A DNA stretch of 64,000 nt from Devosia sp. 66-14 (GTDB lineage: Bacteria > Pseudomonadota > Alphaproteobacteria > Rhizobiales > Devosiaceae): assembly GCA_001899085.1 (NCBI GenBank), contig MKVB01000001.1, positions 839,223-903,222 of the forward strand, written 5' to 3'. Shown here in pieces: positions 33,953 through 41,834 of the stretch (position 1 is its first letter; each line of letters opens with the position of its first letter). Position numbers and translations under genes: made by a program. Below the pieces are notes generated by a model. That model worked only from the letters and a program-made list of their open reading frames with translations, was not told the DNA's origin and did not search any database.

Positions 33953-35410
33953 ATGAACGACGTCGTCGACATGACTGGAGCGGTCGAAACCGTCGTCGAG
34001 AACATCCCCATCATCGCGATGGTGCTGGCCGGCTTCTACGCCATCGCCATCATCTGCGCGGTGCGCGAGATCAGCGCGTCACGCACCTCGCAGGGTTCGA
34101 TCGCCTGGCTGGTGTCGCTGGCCTTCCTCCCCTTCCCCACCACCATCATCTACCTGGTGTTCGGCTGGAAGCATTTCGACAGCTATGCCCGGACCCGCAT
34201 GCAGGTGCGGGCCTCGCGCCTGATCCGCAGCGAGGACCTGGCGGTAATCGATCGCGACGCGGGCGCCCAGTGGCCGGTGCAGCGCCGTGCCGCCGGCATG
34301 CCGTTCCTCGCCGGCAACGCCGCCGAACTGCTGGTCGATGGCGACGCGACGTTCGAATCGATCTTCGAGGGGATCGCCGCGGCCAAGACCTACATTTTCG
34401 TCCAGTTCTACATCCTGCGGGCTGACGCGCTCGGCCAGCGCCTTGCGGCGGCGCTGATGGAGCGGGCCCGTGCCGGCGTCGCTGTCTACATGCTCTACGA
34501 CGATGTCGGCAGCAGCGGGCTGTCGCACGAATACAAGGATCGGATGCGGGCCGAGGGCATCAAGATCTTCGGCTTCAACCACCGCCACAAGTTCCTCCGC
34601 CTGTTCGGTCCGATGCGCATCAACTACCGCAACCACCGCAAGTCGGTGGTGGTGGACGGCAAGGCCGCCTGGACCGGCGGCGCCAATATCGGGGTCGAGT
34701 ATCTGGGCGAGGACGAGCGCTTCGGTCCCTGGCGCGATACCCAGCTCAAGCTCGAGGGGCCCGCGGCGTCCTCGGTGGCGCTGATCTTCCAGGAAGATTG
34801 GCTGTGGGCAACCGGCGAGGTGCTCGATGTGCCCCCGCCCGATCCGGTGGATGAGCCTGGGCATGTCTCGGCCCTGGTGATGGCCACCGGCCCTGCCGAC
34901 AAGCTCGAAGCCTGCGCCATCGCCTTTGCCGACGTGATCGGCCAGGCGCAGCAGCGGTTGTGGATCGTCAGCCCCTATTTCGTGCCCGACACCGACATGC
35001 GCACCGCGCTTTATGCGGCGATCCTGCGCGGCGTCGATGTGCGCATCATGCTGCCGGCCAAGCCTGATCACCTCCTGGTCTGGCTCGCCAGCAATGCCCA
35101 TGCAGATGCCATGGTGGAACACGATATCGCCATCTACCGTTACCAGAAGGGATTTCTGCACCAGAAGGTGCTGCTGATGGACGACAGGATCGCCTCCGTC
35201 GGCACGGTGAACTTCGACAATCGCTCGTTCGCCATCAATTTCGAGATGACCGTGTGGATGCCCGATCCCGGCGTGATCACTGCGGTGGAGAAGATGCTGG
35301 AAGCCGACTTCGCCAACTGCCGTAAGGTGACCAAAGACGAGGTGCTCAAGCGCCACCCGCTCGCTCGTTTCATCTCTCAGGCCGCGCGCCTGTTCTCACC
35401 CATCCTCTAG
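33953..35410 (+). CDS. Cardiolipin synthase-like phospholipase D family protein
   Basis: A 485-residue protein. Two N-terminal transmembrane helices (about 18-37 and 50-68) with the PLDc_N signature precede two PLD domains. The HKD motifs are HRKSVVVDGKAAWTGGANIG and HQKVLLMDDRIASVGTVNFD, both complete. This is the architecture of ClsA-type cardiolipin synthase, which joins two phosphatidylglycerols. I start at ATG 33953, with GGAGCGG upstream. The EEP gene follows after 18 bases. Confidence 0.93.
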   Translation: MNDVVDMTGAVETVVENIPIIAMVLAGFYAIAIICAVREISASRTSQGSIAWLVSLAFLPFPTTIIYLVFGWKHFDSYARTRMQVRASRLIRSEDLAVIDRDAGAQWPVQRRAAGMPFLAGNAAELLVDGDATFESIFEGIAAAKTYIFVQFYILRADALGQRLAAALMERARAGVAVYMLYDDVGSSGLSHEYKDRMRAEGIKIFGFNHRHKFLRLFGPMRINYRNHRKSVVVDGKAAWTGGANIGVEYLGEDERFGPWRDTQLKLEGPAASSVALIFQEDWLWATGEVLDVPPPDPVDEPGHVSALVMATGPADKLEACAIAFADVIGQAQQRLWIVSPYFVPDTDMRTALYAAILRGVDVRIMLPAKPDHLLVWLASNAHADAMVEHDIAIYRYQKGFLHQKVLLMDDRIASVGTVNFDNRSFAINFEMTVWMPDPGVITAVEKMLEADFANCRKVTKDEVLKRHPLARFISQAARLFSPIL

Positions 35411-35428
35411 CCACGCGCCTCAGGACCA

Positions 35429-36142
35429 ATGATCAAAGTCGCCTCGTACAACATCCGAAAGAGCATTGGCACCGACCGGCGCCGGCAGCCCGAGCGCATC
35501 ATGAAGATCCTTGCCGAGATCGATGCCGACATCGTCGCCTTGCAGGAAGTGGACCGCCGTTTCGGCGAACGCGCCACGACGCTCTCACCCGACCTGCTCG
35601 TCGACTTCACCAATTACATGCCGGTCCGCTTCGGCATTCGCGAGCAGAGCCTGGGCTGGCACGGCAACGTGCTGCTGGTGAAAAAGGGCATCGAAGTGCG
35701 CAACCCGCAGCGCATCGAGTTGCCGGCCTTCGAACCCCGCGGCGCCGTGATGGCCGACGTGGTGATCGACGGCACCGCCATGCGGGTCGTCGGCATGCAT
35801 CTGGGGCTGCTCGGCAATTCCAGGATGAAGCAGGCCGACGCCATCGTCAGCCACCTCGAAAAGCTCGAGCAGCATATGCCTACGGTGATCATGGGCGATC
35901 TCAACCAGTGGGCGGTGGATGGCAAATGCCTGGTGGCCTTCGCCCGGCACCACGACGTCATCCCGCTGGGGCCGAGTTTCCACTCGCGCCGGCCGATGCT
36001 GCAGCTCGACCGCATCATCACCAGCCGGGATTTCAGGCTGGAATCGGCCGGGGTGCACCGCACGGCCTTGGCGCGCACCGGCTCGGACCATCTGCCGGTC
36101 TGGGCCAGCCTGTCGCTGCAGCGCGCCGAAGCCGCCGCTTAA
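35429..36142 (+). CDS. Endonuclease/exonuclease/phosphatase (EEP) family protein
   Basis: A 237-residue metal-dependent phosphoesterase. Motifs are ASYNIRKSIG (metal-binding Asn8), LQEVDRRFGE (Glu39), GMHLGLLG, MGDLNQWAVDG (Asp-Asn) and RTGSDHLPVWASLSL (Asp-His at the C-terminus). The fold serves nucleases, sphingomyelinases and inositol phosphatases. Pairing with a cardiolipin synthase-like gene is common in Rhizobiales and points to a phospholipid-related substrate. Confidence 0.92.
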   Translation: MIKVASYNIRKSIGTDRRRQPERIMKILAEIDADIVALQEVDRRFGERATTLSPDLLVDFTNYMPVRFGIREQSLGWHGNVLLVKKGIEVRNPQRIELPAFEPRGAVMADVVIDGTAMRVVGMHLGLLGNSRMKQADAIVSHLEKLEQHMPTVIMGDLNQWAVDGKCLVAFARHHDVIPLGPSFHSRRPMLQLDRIITSRDFRLESAGVHRTALARTGSDHLPVWASLSLQRAEAAA

Positions 36143-36212
36143 CGCTTGCTGCGGCCGGCCATTGACTTACTGCGCCGCTGCCCCGAAACAGCGGCGAACA
36201 GGACATTTCCCG

Positions 36213-37082
36213 ATGACGCTCTCGCAACTCTCCGCCCCGCTGACCAAGGACCAGGCCTATGCGCTGGTCGATGCCGTGATGGCCCGTGAGGACATCGCCA
36301 TCACCGCCTCGGCGCATGAGAACGAGGAGAGCGGAGAATGGGTGTTCGAGGCAACCTGCGACAGCGAGCCGGATGTCGAAGCCTTCAACCAGATCGCCCG
36401 CGAGACGCTGGGCGGCACTGTGAGCTTTGCCGTCGAGGCGATCGATCCGACGGTCAACTGGGTGGCGAAATCGCTCGAGGGGCTGCAGCCGGTGGTGGCG
36501 GGCGGCTTTTATGTGCACGGCAGCCATGAGGAAAACCCGCCGCCGCCGGGTCTGACCGCCATCCGCATCGACGCCGCGCAGGCCTTCGGCACCGGCCATC
36601 ACGAGACCACCACCGGGTGCCTTGAGGCCATCGACCGGGCGCTGAAGCGCAAGCGCTTCCGCGCCATGCTGGATGTCGGCACCGGTACGGGGGTCCTCGC
36701 CATCGCGCTCGCCAAGCGCACCCGCCTGCCGGTGCTGGCGAGCGACATCGACCCGATCGCCGTGACCACCACGGTGGAGAACGCCCGCGATAACGGTGTC
36801 GGCCGCTACATCATCGCCTTCGAGGCGACCGGCCTCGATCACCGCCAGATCGCCAACGGCACGCCCTTCGACCTGATCGTCGCCAACATCCTCGCCGGCC
36901 CGCTGGTTTCGCTGGCGCCGGGCATGCGCAAGGTCACCGCCGTCGGCGCCACGGTGATCCTTTCGGGCATCCTCAACACCCAGGCCAACCGGGTGATATC
37001 GGCCTACTCACAGCAGGGCATCGTGCTGCGCCAGCGGATCGTCAAGAAGGAATGGACGACGCTGGTGCTGGAGCGCGTTTGA
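36213..37082 (+). CDS. prmA: Ribosomal protein L11 methyltransferase PrmA
   Basis: A 289-residue class I methyltransferase. The N-terminal substrate domain (1-95) is followed by the AdoMet domain with AFGTGHHETTTGCLEAIDRA, the SAM-binding motif LDVGTGTGVLAIALAKR and the catalytic-region FDLIVANILAGPLVSLAPG. It trimethylates lysines and the N-terminus of ribosomal protein L11. The ATG at 36213 follows the EEP gene by 70 bases. Confidence 0.95.
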   Translation: MTLSQLSAPLTKDQAYALVDAVMAREDIAITASAHENEESGEWVFEATCDSEPDVEAFNQIARETLGGTVSFAVEAIDPTVNWVAKSLEGLQPVVAGGFYVHGSHEENPPPPGLTAIRIDAAQAFGTGHHETTTGCLEAIDRALKRKRFRAMLDVGTGTGVLAIALAKRTRLPVLASDIDPIAVTTTVENARDNGVGRYIIAFEATGLDHRQIANGTPFDLIVANILAGPLVSLAPGMRKVTAVGATVILSGILNTQANRVISAYSQQGIVLRQRIVKKEWTTLVLERV

Positions 37083-37097
37083 ACCGAAGCGTCACGG

Positions 37098-37254
37098 GCT
37101 CCCCACCCCCACCCTTGATCCCTCCCCACAAGGGGAGGGAGACGACAGCCGCCCAATCTCAGTACTTGCCTCCCCCTCTCCCTCCCCCTTGTGGGGAGGG
37201 CAGCAAAGCTTGTGAGCGAAGCGAACTAGCGTCGCTGGGTGGGGGTGCGGAGCC
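37098..37254. repeat. Intergenic GC-rich inverted repeat, copy 1
   Basis: A nested palindromic element of 157 bases. The outer arms GGCTCCCCACCCCCACCC and GGGTGGGGGTGCGGAGCC enclose an inner pair, CCCTCCCCACAAGGGG and CCCCCTTGTGGGGAGGG. The segment CTTGATCCCTCCCCACAAG is shared with the copy at 54371-54504. It lies just after prmA. It has no coding capacity and looks like a non-autonomous dispersed repeat. Confidence 0.8.
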
Positions 37255-37283
37255 GCCGGCGCTCCAGAAACCGCCCAAAGCAA

Positions 37284-37311
37284 AGTCCCCGGACCTGTCG
37301 ATCCGGGGACT
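37284..37311 (-). terminator. Terminator of the 44-residue small-protein gene
   Basis: AGTCCCCGGA and TCCGGGGACT form a perfect 10-bp stem with an 8-base loop. On the minus strand it is followed by TTTGCTTTGG. It lies 44 bases beyond the stop codon of the small gene. Confidence 0.72.
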
Positions 37312-37355
37312 CGTCAAAACGGATAGCCAACACCCCGCGCTGACGCGCGTCGGTG

Positions 37356-37490
37356 TTAGTTCGGGCGCTTGGTCAGCGCGCCGAGCAGCAGGTGTTCACG
37401 GCTGCGACCGACGCTGCGGGTGGCCTCGCGGCCCCGCGCTTCGATGACGCTGCCAAGCGCCTTGCGGAAATCGTTCTTGCTCTCGGGCAT
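37356..37490 (-). CDS. 44-residue small basic protein
   Basis: A very short gene found by reading the minus strand. GGGAG precedes ATG 37490 at good spacing, 44 codons follow, and a strong hairpin terminator stands just downstream. The product opens MPESKNDFRKALGSVIEARG, has EATRSVGRS and ends LLLGALTKRPN. It is basic and helical with no membrane segment. The Shine-Dalgarno, own terminator and own intergenic space argue for a real gene. The function is unknown; ribosome-, RNA- or DNA-associated roles are possible for such a basic peptide. Confidence 0.68.
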   Translation of the reverse strand: MPESKNDFRKALGSVIEARGREATRSVGRSREHLLLGALTKRPN

Positions 37491-37755
37491 CTTGTTCTCC
37501 CGGTTCCTTCAATTCAGTCGAGCTTCTCTCGACGCTCGGTATGTAGTGCGGACGAAGCCCGCGGGTAAGTCGTTGTTGCGAAAGGCAGCCATGCCAATTG
37601 TGCAGGGCGGCTTAACGGCTGGTGAATCGCTTCCGCCCCTCAGCCCGGCTGCAATGCCCTCCCGGCGCTGAACCGCGGATGAACAGCGTGCCCCGCTTGG
37701 GAAGCGGCAGAGCCTCTGTTAGGGTCCGCACCATTCCATTCTCCGGCAAATCATC

Positions 37756-39588
37756 ATGACCGACAGCGACTTCGCCCCGACCGTCTACCAGAGCTTCGAC
37801 ATCCGCACCGATCCCAAGACCGTGGCGCCGCGCCTCAAGGCGCTGCGCGCCGCGATGCGGGAGGCCGGCGTCGATGCGTTCCTGGTGCCGCGCACCGATG
37901 CGCATCGCGGCGAGATGGTGCCCGAGAGCGAGGCGCGCCTCGCCTATGTCACGAGCTTCACCGGGTCGGCCGGCCTCGCCATCGTCGGCGCGAGGAAAGC
38001 CGCGCTGTTCGTCGATGGCCGCTACACCCTGCAGGCGCCCGCCGAAACCGACACCGGACTCATCACCGTGCTGGAAGCCAGCCAGGGCGGGCTGTCCCCG
38101 AAGCTCGCCGATTTCGTGCCCAAGGGCGGCAAGCTGGGCTTCGATCCATGGCTGCACACGCCGAGCGAGCTTGCCGACCTCGAAAAGAAGCTGAGCGGCA
38201 AGGCAACGCTGGTGCCGGTGGCCAACCTCGTCGACCAGACCTGGAAGGACCGCCCTCTTCCGCCAAATGCCGCGATCGAGTTCCTCGGCCATAACCGCGC
38301 CGGCAAGACCGCGCCCGACAAGCTGGCCGAGATTCGCGCCACCATGGGCGAGGACAATGCCGACGCCCTGGTGTTGACCGTGCCGGAATCGATCAACTGG
38401 CTGTTCAACCTGCGCGGTCGCGACGTGCCGCATGTACCGGTGGTGCTGTGCTTTGCGCTGGTGCCGAAATCCGGCATGCCGACGCTGTTCTTCAACAAGG
38501 AGAAGATCACGCCGGAACTGCGCCATGGCCTCGAAGGCCTGGCCAAGGTTGCCGATGTCGCCACCATGGTCGCCGCGCTTCGAAAACTCGGCGCCGGCGA
38601 CAAGCGGGTGATGCTCGACCCGGCAACTGTACCGGTGGCGGTCGCCAACGCGATCAGCGGCGTCAGCGAAGCGACGCTGATCGAGCGGCGCGACCCCGTG
38701 CTGCTGCCCAAGGCACGAAAAAACGAGGCCGAGCTTGCCGGCATGCGCGAGGCGCACAAGCTCGACGGCGTGGCGATGGCGCGGTTCCTCCATTGGTTCG
38801 ACCAGGAGGCGCCCAAGGGGAAGCTCGACGAGATCGGCATCGCCACCGCACTCGAGAGCTTCCGGCGCGAGGAATCCGGGCTGGTCGATGTCAGCTTCGA
38901 CACCATCTCGGGTGCCGGTCCGAACGGCGCGATCATCCACTATCGGGTCGACGAGAAGACCAACCGGCAGCTGAAGCCGGGTGAACTGATGCTGGTCGAT
39001 TCCGGCGCGCAGTACCTGTCGGGCACCACCGACATCACCCGCACCATGTTCACCGGCAAGGCAACGGCCGAGCAGAAAGACCGCTTCACCCGCGTGCTGC
39101 GCGGCATGATGGCGATCTCGATGAGCCGCTTCCCCAAGGGCACCACCGGCGCCCAGCTCGATGTGCTGGCGCGGCAGTTCCTGTGGGAGGATGGGGTCAA
39201 CTACAACCACGGCACCGGCCACGGCGTCGGCGCCTTCCTCTCCGTGCATGAAGGGCCGATCGGCATTTCGAGCCGCTACTCGGTGCCATTCGAGCCGGGG
39301 ATGATCACCTCGAACGAGCCCGGCTACTACAAGGCCGGCGCTTACGGCATCCGCATCGAGAACCTGCTCGTGGTGCAGGAAAGCAGCGTCGGCGGCGAGG
39401 GCAAGTTCCTCGAATTCGAAACCCTGACCCTCGCCCCGATCGATCTCAGGCTGATCGACGAAAAGCAGCTGACCGGGCCGGAAAAAGCCTGGCTCAACAC
39501 TTACCACAAGCGGGTGTTCAAGGAGATCGGCCCGCAGCTCAAGGGCGATGCCAAGACCTGGCTGAAAGAGGCGACGCGGGAGATTTAG
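37756..39588 (+). CDS. pepP: Aminopeptidase P family (M24B) metallopeptidase
   Basis: A 610-residue Xaa-Pro aminopeptidase. Two N-terminal creatinase-like domains (about 25-320, including VPRTDAHRGEMVPESEARLA) precede the pita-bread catalytic domain (330-545). The metal ligands are Asp and Asp in MLVDSGAQYLSGTTDITRTM, His in HGTGHGVGAF, and Glu in MITSNEPGYY and GIRIENLLVV. The C-terminal 60 residues form the PepP_C extension typical of the long, eukaryote-like aminopeptidase P. It removes an N-terminal residue before proline. Confidence 0.95.
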   Translation: MTDSDFAPTVYQSFDIRTDPKTVAPRLKALRAAMREAGVDAFLVPRTDAHRGEMVPESEARLAYVTSFTGSAGLAIVGARKAALFVDGRYTLQAPAETDTGLITVLEASQGGLSPKLADFVPKGGKLGFDPWLHTPSELADLEKKLSGKATLVPVANLVDQTWKDRPLPPNAAIEFLGHNRAGKTAPDKLAEIRATMGEDNADALVLTVPESINWLFNLRGRDVPHVPVVLCFALVPKSGMPTLFFNKEKITPELRHGLEGLAKVADVATMVAALRKLGAGDKRVMLDPATVPVAVANAISGVSEATLIERRDPVLLPKARKNEAELAGMREAHKLDGVAMARFLHWFDQEAPKGKLDEIGIATALESFRREESGLVDVSFDTISGAGPNGAIIHYRVDEKTNRQLKPGELMLVDSGAQYLSGTTDITRTMFTGKATAEQKDRFTRVLRGMMAISMSRFPKGTTGAQLDVLARQFLWEDGVNYNHGTGHGVGAFLSVHEGPIGISSRYSVPFEPGMITSNEPGYYKAGAYGIRIENLLVVQESSVGGEGKFLEFETLTLAPIDLRLIDEKQLTGPEKAWLNTYHKRVFKEIGPQLKGDAKTWLKEATREI

Positions 39589-39693
39589 TACTCAGCCCGC
39601 CGCCGCCGGCTGTTGGCCAGATACGCCGGAATTACCCTCAGCTGGGATCAAATATTCCATTGCTGGGCTGATCCAGGCCCGTATGATCTATCA

Positions 39694-40314
39694 ATGCAGA
39701 TCGTCCTTGCCACCCCCGACGCCACAATGGCCGCAGCATGGTCTGAGGCGTTTTCAGGAACGGATGCCAGTATCTACAACGGCTCTATTCTTGAGGTGCA
39801 GTGCGATGCGTTGGTCAGTCCGGCCAACAGTTTCGGCTTCATGGATGGGGGCTTGGACCTTGCCTACTCGCAGCATTTCGGCTGGGACCTCCAGATGAGG
39901 CTGCGCCGCCAGATACTGGAAAGGCATGGTGGCGAGCTGCTGGTCGGAGCTGCCGAGCTTGTTGAAACTGGAAGGACAGTCCCGGGGTTGATGATCGCCG
40001 CTCCCACCATGCGGGTGCCAATGCGGCTGCCCGAGGACAGCGTCAACGCCTACCTTTCAACCAGAGCAGCTCTGCTCGCGGCCCGAGATGGGAGACTGCC
40101 GGACGGCACCCCCGCGTCATCTCGCATCAACGTGCTCTCGGTCCCTGCAATGGGGACAGGCGTCGGGCGTGTTTCGCCAACGGTCTGCGCGCGCCAGATG
40201 CGCGCGGCCTTTGACGCAGTCGTCATTTCGCCTGCAAAGCTACCAACGAGTTGGGCAGAGGCAAGCCATGACCACCAGTTGCTCTATACAAGCAAGCCCC
40301 GTCGCCTTCAGTAG
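39694..40314 (+). CDS. Macro domain protein
   Basis: A 206-residue protein. The start MQIVLATPDATMAAAW leads to the macro domain core NGSILEVQCDALVSPANSFG (about 30-49), the ADP-ribose-contacting loop of this fold, then MDGGLD and VLSVPAMGTGVGRVSP. Macro domains bind or hydrolyse ADP-ribose and derivatives. I choose ATG 39694; the upstream in-frame part is unlike any domain. Base composition is visibly less GC-rich than the neighbours, suggesting an acquired gene. No NADAR, DarT or other ADP-ribosylation partner is adjacent. Confidence 0.85.
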   Translation: MQIVLATPDATMAAAWSEAFSGTDASIYNGSILEVQCDALVSPANSFGFMDGGLDLAYSQHFGWDLQMRLRRQILERHGGELLVGAAELVETGRTVPGLMIAAPTMRVPMRLPEDSVNAYLSTRAALLAARDGRLPDGTPASSRINVLSVPAMGTGVGRVSPTVCARQMRAAFDAVVISPAKLPTSWAEASHDHQLLYTSKPRRLQ

Positions 40315-40359
40315 CTCCCTGCCCGCGCTTCGTTGACTGCCTGCCTCACGGCTTATCGC

Positions 40360-40638
40360 TCATGGCATCGTTGGGCCGTAGGGCCATTCGCTGTCGATCA
40401 GGTAGTCATTCGGAACAAAGGCTTTTGCGCAGGTCTCGCAAAACCACCCATCCACGAACTGTTCAAGGTTGTCACCCTTCCTGAACTCGGGACGGAGGGC
40501 GTCGGCCCTCAGAGACGTGTGATATCGCTCCCGCGGATCTGCAGCGTCTTGTTGCTCCCACGCACCGTCTATCAACAGTAGCTTCGGCCTGACCGCGCTA
40601 CTGCTCCCACATTTCGGACACTCAGGGATGTCGGACAC
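40360..40638 (-). CDS. Zinc-ribbon-like hypothetical protein
   Basis: A 92-residue protein with CPKCGSSSA near the start (Cys7, Cys10) and CETCAKAFVPNDY near residues 68-80. The two CxxC knuckles would bind one zinc. The centre is polar (QQDAADPRERYHTSLRADAL). It starts at GTG 40638. Like the macro-domain gene, with which it converges, it has lower GC than the neighbourhood. I do not recognise a family. Confidence 0.65.
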   Translation of the reverse strand: MSDIPECPKCGSSSAVRPKLLLIDGAWEQQDAADPRERYHTSLRADALRPEFRKGDNLEQFVDGWFCETCAKAFVPNDYLIDSEWPYGPTMP

Positions 40639-40777
40639 AGGTGTACTCCTCCATCCGCCAACAGTGCTGGACCGTTGGTACCAGCGTCAAATGCGAACAG
40701 CTCGGTGCCCATCCTACCTACGCATGGTTCAGCCGCCACGCCGGACAGCGAAGCGAGGAATCACCCGGTACGCGGAA

Positions 40778-40799
40778 AGGTTACGCTGCGGCGTAACCT
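40778..40799 (-). terminator. Hairpin terminator at the end of the secreted-protein gene
   Basis: AGGTTACGC and GCGTAACCT form a perfect 9-bp stem with a 4-base loop, followed on the minus strand by TTTCC. It touches the stop codon of the 40799-41290 gene. Confidence 0.65.
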
Positions 40800-41290
40800 C
40801 AGTTCACGCTGAACGGATCATACTGCAGCAGCCAGGACAGCAACCAGTTCTGGCTGCCGGCGAGCGAGGCGACGTCGTCGACCTTCCAGCCGTCGGCTTC
40901 GCGCACCATGGCGACGCTGATCAGGCTCATATGGTCGAAGTTGTGAAAGCTCACCGTCGACACGGCGCGGTCGCCGTTCAGCACCGGCTCGCTGATCACC
41001 ACATCGAGCAGCAGCGAGTTCTGCCCCTCGATGAACGGATCGAACGCCAGCATGTCGGGCGCGTCGGGATCGACCGCCGCGCCCTTCTGGTCGACGCCCT
41101 GCCGCTCGACATTGGCGGCGTAGAGGTCCTTGAGCCGCGCCGAGTAGAACTTCTCCAGCCCATCCGCGTGCTTCTCGCCGGCGCTGTACGGCTGGTAGAT
41201 CGCCTCGACCAGCGCCTTGGGATTGTCATAGGCGCTGGCAGCGCCGGTAAAGCCGATGATCAGCAGAAGACTTGCAATGATGCGTCGCAT
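40799..41290 (-). CDS. Secreted protein of unknown function (paralogue A)
   Basis: A 163-residue protein with a clear signal peptide (RRIIASLLLIIGFTGAASA). The mature domain begins YDNPKALVEAIYQPYSAGEK, with FYSARLKDLY, FDPFIEGQNS, AVSTVSFHNFD and a C-terminal DGWKVDDV. The same blocks in the same order occur in the neighbouring 41371-41823 product, so the two are paralogues from a tandem duplication. The architecture (helix with Y, small beta-sheet ending in W.I.D) resembles DUF3828-like periplasmic proteins; this is a weak assignment. Confidence 0.75.
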   Translation of the reverse strand: MRRIIASLLLIIGFTGAASAYDNPKALVEAIYQPYSAGEKHADGLEKFYSARLKDLYAANVERQGVDQKGAAVDPDAPDMLAFDPFIEGQNSLLLDVVISEPVLNGDRAVSTVSFHNFDHMSLISVAMVREADGWKVDDVASLAGSQNWLLSWLLQYDPFSVN

Positions 41291-41370
41291 GACCGCCCCG
41301 TCGTGCCCGGTTTCAGTTGCCCTCGGCTAGCAACGGGTTTGGGCGCATTGAGGGCTGCGCCGTGCCGCAA

Positions 41371-41823
41371 TCAAGGCAGCGGCGACTGCAGGATATCGAG
41401 CAGGTCGTAACTATAGTCGGAGCTGCCGCCCCACACGTCGTCGATCTTCCAGCCATCCTCGTCGACCAGCAGGAAACCCAGCTCCTGCGGGGTGTCGAAG
41501 TTGCGGAACGTCACCTTCACCACGGCCTTGCCGCCGGCCAGATAGGGCTCGCCGATGACGAGGTCGCTCACCTGATAATCCTGCCCATTGATGTAGGGAC
41601 CGAAATCGATGCGCCCGATGTCGCCACTGGCTTCCTGCTGGTCCTTCTCGAACAATCCGTTGAGCCGCTCGCTCTGCAGCGGTGTCTCGTCGGGCGGATA
41701 GTCGTTGGGGGGCATGTAGCCGGCATAGAGCGCCTCGAGCAGCGCCTTTGGATCGGTGAACGATTGCGCGAATGCCGGCTGCCCCAGCAGCAGCAACGTG
41801 GCGACGGCGATCAGCAGGCGCAT
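41371..41823 (-). CDS. Secreted protein of unknown function (paralogue B)
   Basis: A 150-residue protein with signal peptide (RLLIAVATLLLLGQPAFAQ). Matching blocks to paralogue A: DPKALLEALYAGY, SERLNGLF, YINGQDYQVSDLVIGEPYL, KVTFRNFD and DGWKIDDVW. I start at ATG 41823, with GAGGGG 7 bases upstream; the TTG six bases further upstream (41829) has no such spacing. The gene lies 11 bases after the EF-hand gene and is probably in the same transcript. Function unknown. Confidence 0.75.
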   Translation of the reverse strand: MRLLIAVATLLLLGQPAFAQSFTDPKALLEALYAGYMPPNDYPPDETPLQSERLNGLFEKDQQEASGDIGRIDFGPYINGQDYQVSDLVIGEPYLAGGKAVVKVTFRNFDTPQELGFLLVDEDGWKIDDVWGGSSDYSYDLLDILQSPLP

Positions 41824-41834
41824 GCCCAAACCCC

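Noticed and set aside
37098-37254. CRISPR or tRNA interpretation of the GC-rich repeats
   Set aside because: There are no regularly spaced direct repeats with unique spacers and no cloverleaf; the structure is a nested inverted repeat.
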